This document shows, piece after piece, positions 6,719 to 13,460 of a stretch of 13,460 bases of DNA. Made by a program: the position numbers and the translations under genes. Position 1 is the stretch's first letter. Every line of letters begins with the position of its first letter. The DNA is taken from positions 1-13,460 of the forward strand of contig CALXVW010000087.1 in assembly GCA_944392185.1 (NCBI GenBank), written 5' to 3'. The notes under the pieces were generated by a model. The model saw nothing but the letters and a program-made list of their open reading frames with translations, had not been told where the DNA came from and did no database searches. Source of the DNA: an uncultured Alphaproteobacteria bacterium (GTDB taxonomy: Bacteria > Pseudomonadota > Alphaproteobacteria > RF32 > CAG-239).

Positions 6719-8239
6719 ATGTTGGGACGGATAAATACTATCACTTTTAACGGTTTAGAGGTTTTAGACGTAGACCTGCAAGTGCAGATGACTTCAGGTT
6801 TGCCCAATTTTATTATTGTCGGCTTGCCCGATAAAGCCATTGCCGAAAGTAAGGAGCGTGTCCGTTCAGCTCTTCAATCGTTGGGTTTGCAATTACCCGC
6901 CAAGAGAATCGTCATCAACTTGGCGCCGGCTGATTTGCTCAAAGAAGGTTCGCATTTCGATTTGCCCATTGCTTTGGCAGTGTTGGCAGTGATGGGGGTG
7001 GCGCCATCTGATAAGCTCAAAGATTATTTGGTGATGGGAGAGCTTTCTTTAGATGGTTCTATTTTGCCGGTTAACGGTGTGTTGCCGGCTGCAAGTGCAG
7101 CCAAACGCCGCGGACTTGGCTTGATTTGTCCCGCTGCTCAAGGCTCGGAAGCCATGTGGGCCGGAGTGGAGCCCATTGCCGCGGCCGCTAATTTAACTGA
7201 ACTCTTAAACCACTTAAAAGGAAATCGTCTTCTCTCAGAACCTGTGGCCAAACAAGCCGAGGCCAAACTCTCTCTTTTGGATATGGCCGATGTCAAGGGA
7301 CAGGAGAGTGCTAAAAAAGCCCTGGAAGTTGCAGCCGCTGGAGGGCATAATCTCTTGATGATCGGGCCGCCGGGGGCCGGAAAATCCATGTTGGCGGCAA
7401 GGCTACCCGGGATTTTACCGCCGCTTACGGTGGAAGAAGCTCTGGAAACCAGTATGATCCATTCCGTTGCCGGTGAACTCAAAGAAGGCAAAATTTCTTT
7501 TGAACGGCCGTTTCGGGCGCCGCACCATAATGCCTCTACACCGGCTTTGGTCGGCGGCGGGCGCAAGGCAACACCGGGGGAAATCTCTTTGGCCCACAAC
7601 GGGGTTTTGTTCTTGGATGAGTTGCCCGAATTTAATAAATCTACGCTGGAGGCTTTGAGACAGCCCTTGGAAAACGGGTATGTCAGCATTGCCAGAGTTA
7701 ATGCCCACACAACCTATCCGGCTAATTTTCAGCTGGTGGCCGCCATGAACCCGTGCCGATGCGGACATTTGGGCGAGCCGGCTTTGGAATGTGCCAGAGC
7801 GCCTCATTGTGCTGTCGAGTATCAGGCAAAAATCTCAGGCCCCTTGCTGGATCGTATTGATATTCAGATAGAGGTTCCGGCTGTCAGCCCCTGGGATTTG
7901 GCCGATGTCAAAAAAGGCGAGAGCTCAGATTTGATCAGAAAAAGAGTGATGGAAGCAAGAGAATTCCAGCAAGCTCGTTTTAAGGCAATGGGGGCTAAAA
8001 ATGTGCGGACTAATGCCGATCTTAAAGGTAAATTATTGGAAGAAGCTGCGGAAATGTTTGATGATGCAAAAACGCTTCTTATCAACTTTGCCGAGAAAAA
8101 TAAACTTTCGGCTAGGGCGTATCATCGGACTTTGCGGTTAGCAAGAACAATTGCGGACTTGCAAAAAGAAATAAAACTTAATAAACTGCATATAGCCGAG
8201 GCTCTGTCTTATCGCCGCAGCCTGCCCGGCAAAAGATAA
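6719..8239 (+). CDS. comM: ComM/YifB family magnesium-chelatase-like AAA+ ATPase
   Basis: A hexameric AAA+ protein. In naturally competent bacteria such as Vibrio and Haemophilus, ComM is a helicase promoting branch migration during integration of incoming DNA. The family is also common in bacteria not known to be competent. The 506-residue length is typical. The N-terminal ribosomal-S5-like domain (about 1-165) includes GLPNFIIVGLPDKAIAESKERV. The Walker A motif is GPPGAGKS at 216-223 and the Walker B motif VLFLDELPEF at 296-305. A cysteine cluster (C346, C348, C358, C364) follows MNPCRCG. LDRIDIQIEVP and a C-terminal helical domain with SARAYHRTLRLARTIADL complete the protein. The Shine-Dalgarno is poor, suggesting coupling to the small exported protein nine bases upstream. 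The lipoprotein gene follows after 15 bases. Confidence 0.95.
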   Translation: MLGRINTITFNGLEVLDVDLQVQMTSGLPNFIIVGLPDKAIAESKERVRSALQSLGLQLPAKRIVINLAPADLLKEGSHFDLPIALAVLAVMGVAPSDKLKDYLVMGELSLDGSILPVNGVLPAASAAKRRGLGLICPAAQGSEAMWAGVEPIAAAANLTELLNHLKGNRLLSEPVAKQAEAKLSLLDMADVKGQESAKKALEVAAAGGHNLLMIGPPGAGKSMLAARLPGILPPLTVEEALETSMIHSVAGELKEGKISFERPFRAPHHNASTPALVGGGRKATPGEISLAHNGVLFLDELPEFNKSTLEALRQPLENGYVSIARVNAHTTYPANFQLVAAMNPCRCGHLGEPALECARAPHCAVEYQAKISGPLLDRIDIQIEVPAVSPWDLADVKKGESSDLIRKRVMEAREFQQARFKAMGAKNVRTNADLKGKLLEEAAEMFDDAKTLLINFAEKNKLSARAYHRTLRLARTIADLQKEIKLNKLHIAEALSYRRSLPGKR

Positions 8240-8254
8240 ACGGGAGTTTTAATT

Positions 8255-10264
8255 ATGAAAAAGTTTGTTGGCCTGAAAACTGTTGCAGCTGTGCTTTTGC
8301 TCATCTCTTGCAGCAAGGAAAGCCCAGAGCTTATTCCTTGTATGTGTGACGGAAGCGAATCGACTTTGGGGTTGTTTGATTGTATGTGTGAACCGGTTAA
8401 GAAAAAGCCGGTTAAGAGGTTCTCTTATCTGCAAGATACAAGTAAGCCCAGATATCAGACCTTGATTATTGATGAAGAACAGCAAGATGCTTATTTTTGG
8501 CTGCATCAGAGCCGCAACAGCTTTGCCCCCATAAAACTTGAATATGTTGATTTCCGTATCAAAAAAGGCGGAGAGTACGAAAATTATAATGATAAACTCG
8601 GCAATTATCGCTTCCGTATCTTTGGCTGCCGCAGAGAAAGCAAAAACGTATTCTTAAACCAAGGACGCGCCATGCAGAAAGATATGCGCTTCTTTGACGT
8701 GTTCTTTGAAACGATGAACGATTTTTATCCGGTGGTGGTTGAAAAAAGCAGTCCTTATTATCCGGCTTCTGATAAAATCCAAACGCCGGAATATATTATG
8801 ACTGCCGAAATTACCGACTATTTCATGAATATCTGTGATGAGTTCGACTGGGAAAATGTTAAACAAAAGAAACTGCGCAGCGGATCATCGGAGATGACTG
8901 TTGTCTGGAGAGTTATGAGCCTTGATAAACAAGAGGTTTACTGCAAAGGGATGACGACCGGTTATGGCCAAATTTCTGAGGGCGAACCCAACGGTGAGAC
9001 TTTGCTTGTGGAGCGCGCTTTTGAAGATGCTTTAACAAAAGTGCCTGAAATCCAGTGCTTTAATTCAACTGTAGCGCAGAGAATTCGCCCTGAGGAATTG
9101 GCCAGACAGCTTGGCTATTTGCAAGGCATTGAGGCTAAAAACCAAACTTTTGCTTCTCAATATGGCCAAGAAATGAAAGGCGTTGAAATGCTGCAAGAGT
9201 GTTCTGCCGGTGTTTTACCTGCCCAGACAGAAGTTGTTATGCAGCCGGTGGTTACAACCTCTTTGGAACCTGTCTATTCTGTTGCAGAAAATTCGGGTAT
9301 TGCCGGAACAGGCGGCGTGATTGAAATGACTTCGGGTATTTCCGGTACGGGAGGTGTTGTCGCCATAGACAGCAAATGCAAGGCTGCCCGTATTGATGAA
9401 AAAGGCGGCGTTGTTATCCAAAATGTTTCCGACAATGTTAAAATGACAGATGATTACTGGGTCGATGTTCTGCTTGAAACCGAAGATAAGGCGCTTATTG
9501 ACAGCAAACAACTGGTTGAAAGCTCTTTTGCCGACGCAAACAATCGTTTCTGCATCCAAAACCAAGCTCCTTATGAAAATTTAAACGCTCAAAATCTCTA
9601 TAAGGTCAGAGCTTCTATTGTTTCGGTTGAAAATGCCAAGGGGCAGAAAGGTGCCGGGCTTATTGTTGCCAACAATCTGGTCCTGACTTCTGCTGACTTA
9701 ATGGTGAAAGACAACAACACGTTCAAACTCAAAACCATTAACGGTAAAGAGATGAAAGCGGCCGCGATGCGAGTTAATCCCAACAAGAATGTGGCATTGT
9801 TACTGCTTGATCAGCCGACACAATTTGCGCCATTGCCGTTGTCGCTTGATTTGCCGGAGGTCAACAAAGATATCCTTATGACTTTGGGATTGCTTGATTT
9901 GGACACTGAGGGTGAAGGTTATCTGGACAATGAAGGCAAGGTTATCGGATATCGTTGGAGCGAAACCGGCGATGCGGAGATTATCGTTGATACCTTTGTT
10001 CAGACCGTGACCTTGGGTGGCGCGTTGATTGATAAAAACGGCAATATTGTCGGTTTGGCGCATAAGACCAAAAAGACAGATGAGAATCCTGACCTCTTCA
10101 TTCCGATTGAGACGGCTCTGAAAGGTTTGGGGCTTGAGATTTGCGGGCGTGATTTTGGAACTCGCAAGCCCGTTGGCTTTAAGGCATATACTCCTTTAGC
10201 TGATGCAATTGATGCATCAAAGGATAAGACGCCGGTGCCGATGAAAGGTCTGGAAAGAAAGTAG
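8255..10264 (+). CDS. Lipoprotein with C-terminal HtrA-like pseudoprotease domain
   Basis: A 669-residue predicted lipoprotein: signal peptide with lipobox LISC, acylated C19 followed by Ser, which favours outer-membrane sorting. Two Cys-Met-Cys motifs (29-31 and 43-45) lie near the anchor. Residues about 60-280 form an unassigned alpha/beta region containing EYIMTAEITDYFMNICDEF and SSEMTVVWRVM, somewhat like CsgG- or YajG-type lipoprotein folds (inference). A linker with a tandem GI-x-GTGG repeat (346-371) follows. Residues about 453-637 align with HtrA/trypsin-like proteases: GAGLIVANNLVLTSADLM, NPNKNVALLLL, then VTLGGALIDKNGNIVGL. The catalytic His, Asp and Ser positions hold D481, N512 and L587, so proteolysis is not expected. 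The start has GGGAG eight bases upstream. It lies 15 bases after comM and is followed by a hairpin. A binding or scaffolding role is possible but unproven. Confidence 0.8.
   Translation: MKKFVGLKTVAAVLLLISCSKESPELIPCMCDGSESTLGLFDCMCEPVKKKPVKRFSYLQDTSKPRYQTLIIDEEQQDAYFWLHQSRNSFAPIKLEYVDFRIKKGGEYENYNDKLGNYRFRIFGCRRESKNVFLNQGRAMQKDMRFFDVFFETMNDFYPVVVEKSSPYYPASDKIQTPEYIMTAEITDYFMNICDEFDWENVKQKKLRSGSSEMTVVWRVMSLDKQEVYCKGMTTGYGQISEGEPNGETLLVERAFEDALTKVPEIQCFNSTVAQRIRPEELARQLGYLQGIEAKNQTFASQYGQEMKGVEMLQECSAGVLPAQTEVVMQPVVTTSLEPVYSVAENSGIAGTGGVIEMTSGISGTGGVVAIDSKCKAARIDEKGGVVIQNVSDNVKMTDDYWVDVLLETEDKALIDSKQLVESSFADANNRFCIQNQAPYENLNAQNLYKVRASIVSVENAKGQKGAGLIVANNLVLTSADLMVKDNNTFKLKTINGKEMKAAAMRVNPNKNVALLLLDQPTQFAPLPLSLDLPEVNKDILMTLGLLDLDTEGEGYLDNEGKVIGYRWSETGDAEIIVDTFVQTVTLGGALIDKNGNIVGLAHKTKKTDENPDLFIPIETALKGLGLEICGRDFGTRKPVGFKAYTPLADAIDASKDKTPVPMKGLERK
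9290..9367 (+). repeat. Two tandem 39-base coding repeats (GI-x-GTGG linker)
   Basis: Two adjacent 13-codon units, 9290-9328 and 9329-9367, encode NSGIAGTGGVIEM and TSGISGTGGVVAI. The protein copies match at most positions, while the DNA differs at several third positions, so the duplication is old and kept at protein level. It lies between the N-terminal region and the protease-like domain of the lipoprotein. Confidence 0.75.
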
Positions 10265-10287
10265 TTCTTTCAAGCCAAAAGTCTTAA

Positions 10288-10316
10288 AAGTAAGGTCCGC
10301 GTTGCGGACTTTACTT
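10288..10316 (+). terminator. Candidate terminator after the lipoprotein gene
   Basis: AAGTAAGGTCCGC (10288-10300) pairs with GCGGACTTTACTT (10304-10316) over 13 bp with one G-T wobble and a three-base loop. The GC-rich core is followed by a T-rich but interrupted tract (TTTACTTGCATTT), so termination on the plus strand is plausible but not strong. It separates the comM-lipoprotein group from hslVU. Confidence 0.55.
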
Positions 10317-10343
10317 GCATTTGGCAAAAACATTACCTAAATA
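10314..10343 (+). promoter_or_regulatory. Possible heat-shock-type promoter for hslVU
   Basis: CTTGCAT (10314-10320) resembles the sigma-32 -35 element CTTGAAA. It is followed after 15 bases by CCTAAATA, a poor match to the CCCCATNT -10. hslVU is heat-shock controlled in many Proteobacteria, which is the main reason to record it. The match is weak, and the -35 overlaps the last bases of the preceding hairpin. Confidence 0.2.
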
Positions 10344-10377
10344 AAGAGAAGATTGAAAACATAAGAAGGAAAGACAG

Positions 10378-10908
10378 ATGACAACGATTTTGTGCGTGCG
10401 GCGCGGTAATGAGGTGGTGATGGCCGGAGACGGGCAGGCTACTTTGGGAGAAAGTGTTATATTTAAGTCCAAGTCGGTTAAGGTTCGTCGGATTGGCAAC
10501 GGCAATATCATTGCCGGTTTTGCAGGTGCTGCAGCAGACGGAATTACGTTGATTGAACGGTTGGAGGCCAAGCTTGAAAAACACGCCAACCAGCTCAAGC
10601 GGGCGGCGGTGGAGTTGGCCAAAGATTGGCGCATGGATAAGTATTTGCGCCAGCTACAGGCTTTTATGATTGTGGCTGACAAAGAGACATCACTGGTGAT
10701 TTCAGGTACCGGAGAGGTGATGGAGCCGGATGACGGAATTATCGGTATCGGCAGCGGCGGAAATTATGCCATGGCGGCGGCCAAAGCTCTCTATGAGGTG
10801 CCCAATATGCCGCTTGAGGAAATTGCCGCCAAGGCCATGAAAATTGCCGGCGATATTGATGTTTACACCAACCATAATGTGATTATTGAGAGAATAGCCA
10901 ATGAGTAG
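10378..10908 (+). CDS. hslV: ATP-dependent protease subunit HslV (ClpQ)
   Basis: The proteolytic subunit of the HslUV (ClpYQ) bacterial proteasome-like complex in the cytoplasm. The 176-residue protein starts Met-Thr-Thr, so removal of Met exposes the catalytic N-terminal Thr with no propeptide. Conserved blocks are GDGQATLG (17-24) with D18, the lysine before VRR (K35, one residue further on than in E. coli), AAVELAKDWRMDKYLR, GSGGNYAMAAAKAL and IYTNH-like DVYTNHN near the end. Its length equals the E. coli protein. AGAAGGA lies about seven bases before the ATG at 10378. It overlaps hslU by eight bases (ATGAGTAG), the usual coupling of the two subunits. Confidence 0.97.
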   Translation: MTTILCVRRGNEVVMAGDGQATLGESVIFKSKSVKVRRIGNGNIIAGFAGAAADGITLIERLEAKLEKHANQLKRAAVELAKDWRMDKYLRQLQAFMIVADKETSLVISGTGEVMEPDDGIIGIGSGGNYAMAAAKALYEVPNMPLEEIAAKAMKIAGDIDVYTNHNVIIERIANE

Positions 10909-12208
10909 TTTCAGCCCGAGAGAAATTGTTTCTGAGTTAGACAAATATATTATCGGTCAAGAGGAGGCAAAAAAAGCGGTGGCGGTTGCTCTGCGCAATA
11001 GGTGGCGGAGAATGCAGCTGCCTGAGCGCCTGCGTGAAGAAATTGTGCCAAAGAATATTTTGATGGTGGGGCCGACCGGGGTTGGCAAGACCGAAATCTC
11101 CCGCCGTTTGGCCAAGCTTGCAAAAGCGCCGTTTATTAAGGTTGAGGCAACAAAATTTACGGAAATCGGCTATGTGGGCAGAGATGTTGAAAGCATCATC
11201 AGAGATTTGGTGGAGATTTCTTTGCACGATACCCGCAAGGTTATGCGCAAGCAGGTTAATGCCAAAGCTGAAGAAGGTGCCGAGGAACGTTTGTTGGAAG
11301 CCCTGGTGGGAGCCAATGCCAGTGAGGAAACCAGGCAGAAATTCCGCCAGATGTTGAGAGAAGGAAAGCTTGATGACAGGGAAATAGAGATTGCTTTGCT
11401 TGAGACCTCTAATGCCTCGATGCCGACAATTGATATCCCGGGAATGCCCGGAGCTTCTATGGGTATGATTAGCCTTGGGGATTTGCTTGGCGGAAGCACG
11501 CCGAAATATAAAAATCGCAAGCTCAAAGTGGCGGAAGCTCGCAAGATTTTGATTGATGAGGAAAGCGACAAGCTTTTGGATAATGATACCATCACCCGCG
11601 AGGCTATCAAGGCTGTTGAAAATGACGGTATTGTCTTTATTGACGAGATTGACAAGATTGCCGGCAAGTCTGAAGGCGGGCGAGCCGATGTCTCCAGAGA
11701 GGGCGTGCAGAGAGATTTGCTGCCTTTAATTGAGGGAACAACGGTGACAACCAAGTACGGCATGGTTAAAACCGACCATATATTGTTTATTTGCTCGGGT
11801 GCTTTCCATTTGGCAAAGCCCTCTGATTTGTTGCCGGAGCTGCAGGGGCGTCTGCCCATCAGAGTGGAGCTCAAGGCGCTTGACCATAATGATTTTGTGC
11901 GAATTTTGACGGAGCCGGAGGCTAACCTGATTGAGCAATATACAGCCCTGCTCGGAACCGAGAATTTCAGCCTCAAGTTTGAGAAAGAGGCAATTGAAAA
12001 GATTGCCGATGTGGCGGTTGAAATCAATGAAAATGTTGAGAATATCGGTGCCAGAAGGCTGCACACGGTGTTGGAGATTTTGCTTGAGGATATCAGTTTT
12101 AAGGCCTCTGACCGCAGCGGGCAGGAAGAAGTGATTACGGCTGCCAGGGTTGAGGAAAAACTCGGCAAATATACCAAAGCCAGCGACTTGTCTAAGTTTA
12201 TTTTATAA
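10901..12208 (+). CDS. hslU: ATP-dependent protease ATPase subunit HslU (ClpY)
   Basis: The AAA+ unfoldase that feeds substrates to HslV. The 435-residue protein has the PREIVSELDKYIIGQ N-terminus, Walker A GPTGVGKT at 57-64 and the pore loop GYVG at 90-93. The intermediate (I) domain spans about 110-240, and Walker B includes D248 and E249 in FIDEIDKI. The sensor/arginine-finger region includes LQGRLPIRVEL. The C-terminus DLSKFIL is the conserved tail that inserts into HslV to activate it, consistent with a functional pair. The start ATG lies within the end of hslV; the stop overlaps the hemW start by one base (TAATG). Confidence 0.98.
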   Translation: MSSFSPREIVSELDKYIIGQEEAKKAVAVALRNRWRRMQLPERLREEIVPKNILMVGPTGVGKTEISRRLAKLAKAPFIKVEATKFTEIGYVGRDVESIIRDLVEISLHDTRKVMRKQVNAKAEEGAEERLLEALVGANASEETRQKFRQMLREGKLDDREIEIALLETSNASMPTIDIPGMPGASMGMISLGDLLGGSTPKYKNRKLKVAEARKILIDEESDKLLDNDTITREAIKAVENDGIVFIDEIDKIAGKSEGGRADVSREGVQRDLLPLIEGTTVTTKYGMVKTDHILFICSGAFHLAKPSDLLPELQGRLPIRVELKALDHNDFVRILTEPEANLIEQYTALLGTENFSLKFEKEAIEKIADVAVEINENVENIGARRLHTVLEILLEDISFKASDRSGQEEVITAARVEEKLGKYTKASDLSKFIL

Positions 12209-13320
12209 TGACGATACGTTCCGGACTTTATATCCACTGGCCGTTTTGCCGCAGCAAGTGTCCGTATTGCGATTTTTTCAGTAAGGTTGAAAAAAACGTG
12301 CCGCAAGATGCGCTGGTGGATGCTTATCTGGATGACATAAAATATTATGCCGAGCTGGCGGATGTGAAAACGCTTGGTTCGGTGTTTTTCGGCGGCGGCA
12401 CACCCTCTCTTTTGAGCCCTTATAATATCGGGCGGATTTTGGAGCAGGTGGCGGCCTGTTGGCAGCTTGAAAAAGGGGCGGAGATTTCTCTTGAGGCCAA
12501 CCCCAATACAGATCGTCCGGGGTTGTTTTCTGATTTGCGCAAAGTTGGAATTAATCGTCTATCTTTAGGAATCCAATCTCTGGAACCTGAGGGGTTAAAA
12601 TTTTTGGGGCGCACGCATTCGGCGGCAGATGCTCTAAAAGCGGCAGAAGAGGTTTTGATATTGTTTGACAATACTTCTGCCGATATTATCTATGCCAGGC
12701 CCACTCAAAGTTCGGCCGCATGGCAAAGAGAGTTGGAAGAGCTTTGCTCTTTTGGGTTTAAGCATTTGTCTTTATACCAGCTGACAATAGAAGAAGGCAC
12801 GCCTTTTGCTCGCAAGGGAATTAAGGCCGCAGATGATGAAACCGCCGCGCAGTTATATAACTTGAGCCGCGATATTTTGGCACAACACGGCTATTTGCAA
12901 TATGAGGTCTCAAATTATGCCAAGCCCGGTTATGAGTGCCGCCACAACAAGCTTTATTGGCAGGGCGATGATTATGTCGGTATCGGCAACGGTGCGCACG
13001 GGCGTTTGCATATCGGGGGAGAGATTTTTGCCACAACATATCCGCGAAAATTGGAAAAACTATCTTCCCTTGAGCGGGCAGAAGAGCTTGTTTTGATGGG
13101 ATTGCGCCTAAACCAAGGGATAGATAAAGCCCATTTTGAAGAATGTTGCGGCCAAAATTGGGACCATTTGATAGATTCAAAAGTAATTGCTCACTTGGTG
13201 CAAAAAGGCTTGGTTGAGGATTTGCCGCATTGTCTGCGCCCGACATCCGAAGGGTTGTTGGTTTTGAATGCGGTGATTGCGGAGCTAGTCAACAATGCTA
13301 TGATTGTCGGTGACAATTAG
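12208..13320 (+). CDS. hemW: HemW, radical SAM haem chaperone family
   Basis: A radical SAM protein of the HemW family, formerly misnamed as an oxygen-independent coproporphyrinogen oxidase; characterised members bind haem and are implicated in haem delivery. The 370-residue protein has the 4Fe-4S motif C14-x3-C18-x2-C21 followed by D-F, as in HemW. GGGTPS is at 62-67, then ISLEANPNT, GINRLSLGIQSL and SLYQLTIEEGTPF. YEVSNYA and CRHNKLYW precede GIGNGAHGR. IIYARP resembles alphaproteobacterial HemW versions, though the usual PGQ reads PTQ and the usual GPGAHG reads GNGAHG. The C-terminal HemN_C-like region follows. ATG overlaps the hslU stop by one base, indicating coupling within the hslV-hslU-hemW unit. 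Its last 36 bases overlap a convergent minus-strand gene. Confidence 0.93.
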   Translation: MTIRSGLYIHWPFCRSKCPYCDFFSKVEKNVPQDALVDAYLDDIKYYAELADVKTLGSVFFGGGTPSLLSPYNIGRILEQVAACWQLEKGAEISLEANPNTDRPGLFSDLRKVGINRLSLGIQSLEPEGLKFLGRTHSAADALKAAEEVLILFDNTSADIIYARPTQSSAAWQRELEELCSFGFKHLSLYQLTIEEGTPFARKGIKAADDETAAQLYNLSRDILAQHGYLQYEVSNYAKPGYECRHNKLYWQGDDYVGIGNGAHGRLHIGGEIFATTYPRKLEKLSSLERAEELVLMGLRLNQGIDKAHFEECCGQNWDHLIDSKVIAHLVQKGLVEDLPHCLRPTSEGLLVLNAVIAELVNNAMIVGDN

Positions 13321-13460
13321 GAGCATCAGAACCAAAAAGAAAATCATGGCAAAGCCGGTTCTAACCGAGATGTTATCGGGGATTTTGTTGTATTTGTTTA
13401 GGGCAAACACAAAAAACGGCGCGGTTAAAACCAATGCCACAACATAGCCCGGGTTTGGTG
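13285..13460 (-). CDS. 3' end of a membrane-protein gene, cut by the window edge
   Basis: A minus-strand frame is open from the right edge (first full codon at 13458) to a TAG at 13287-13285, giving the last 57 residues of a protein whose start lies outside the window. The fragment contains two likely transmembrane segments. The first is GYVVALVLTAPFFVFAL; a short loop (NKYNKIPDN) separates it from the second, GFAMIFFLVLMLLIV. The tail is short and acidic (TDNHSIVD). The family is not recognised. The hydrophobic pattern, and the lack of any other good frame downstream of hemW, support it as real coding sequence. Its end lies inside hemW. Confidence 0.6.
   Translation of the reverse strand, partial: PNPGYVVALVLTAPFFVFALNKYNKIPDNISVRTGFAMIFFLVLMLLIVTDNHSIVD

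Noticed and set aside
7138..7807. Minus-strand frames of 190 and 130 codons opposite comM
   Set aside because: Shadow frames of the conserved AAA+ core; no domain is recognisable.
11170..12306. 378-codon open frame on the minus strand opposite hslU
   Set aside because: It lies fully antisense to an intact, strongly conserved gene, is rich in Ser, Leu and Ile as expected of a shadow frame, and has no family motifs.
1..13460. Mobile element, CRISPR array, phage or toxin-antitoxin genes
   Set aside because: No transposase, integrase, regularly spaced repeats or recognisable toxin pair was seen on either strand.

Overview
The window looks like chromosomal DNA from an alphaproteobacterium of moderate GC content (roughly 45 percent by eye), probably a host-associated or uncultured lineage. 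The evidence is the leuS-lptE-holA gene order, the alphaproteobacterial-style HemW and the rpsF-rpsR-rplI, comM and hslVU genes. The outer-membrane genes (lptE, lipoproteins with lipoboxes) indicate a Gram-negative cell. No tRNA, rRNA, insertion sequence, integrase or CRISPR array was seen. Most of the window is housekeeping, with a few lineage-specific genes between.

Layout: (1) Positions 49-4052, plus strand, hold a tight run of leuS (leucyl-tRNA synthetase, of a type I associate with Firmicutes), lptE (LPS-assembly lipoprotein) and holA (DNA polymerase III delta). It collides tail to tail with (2) a minus-strand SAM-dependent methyltransferase at 4049-4768. (3) A small DUF378 membrane protein at 4851-5090 is divergent from the methyltransferase; the two apparently use overlapping promoters. 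It ends inside a bidirectional terminator shared with (4) the minus-strand ribosomal operon rpsF-rpsR-rplI (6197 down to 5121), whose leader carries a strong hairpin. (5) The plus strand resumes at 6404 with a small exported two-cysteine protein, comM and a 669-residue lipoprotein at 8255-10264. (6) After a hairpin at 10288-10316 comes hslV-hslU-hemW (10378-13320), with all three coding regions overlapping. (7) The right edge carries the 3' end of a minus-strand membrane-protein gene, which overlaps the hemW tail.

The genes cover tRNA charging, ribosome assembly, outer-membrane biogenesis, replication, DNA uptake or recombination (ComM), stress proteolysis (HslUV) and haem trafficking (HemW). 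The most unusual gene is the 669-residue lipoprotein. Its C-terminal third aligns by eye with the HtrA/trypsin-like fold, but all three catalytic positions are replaced (His to Asp, Asp to Asn, Ser to Leu), so it is probably a surface or periplasmic pseudoprotease. The second point of interest is the LeuRS, which looks like a replacement by a horizontally acquired enzyme within an otherwise alphaproteobacterial gene order.
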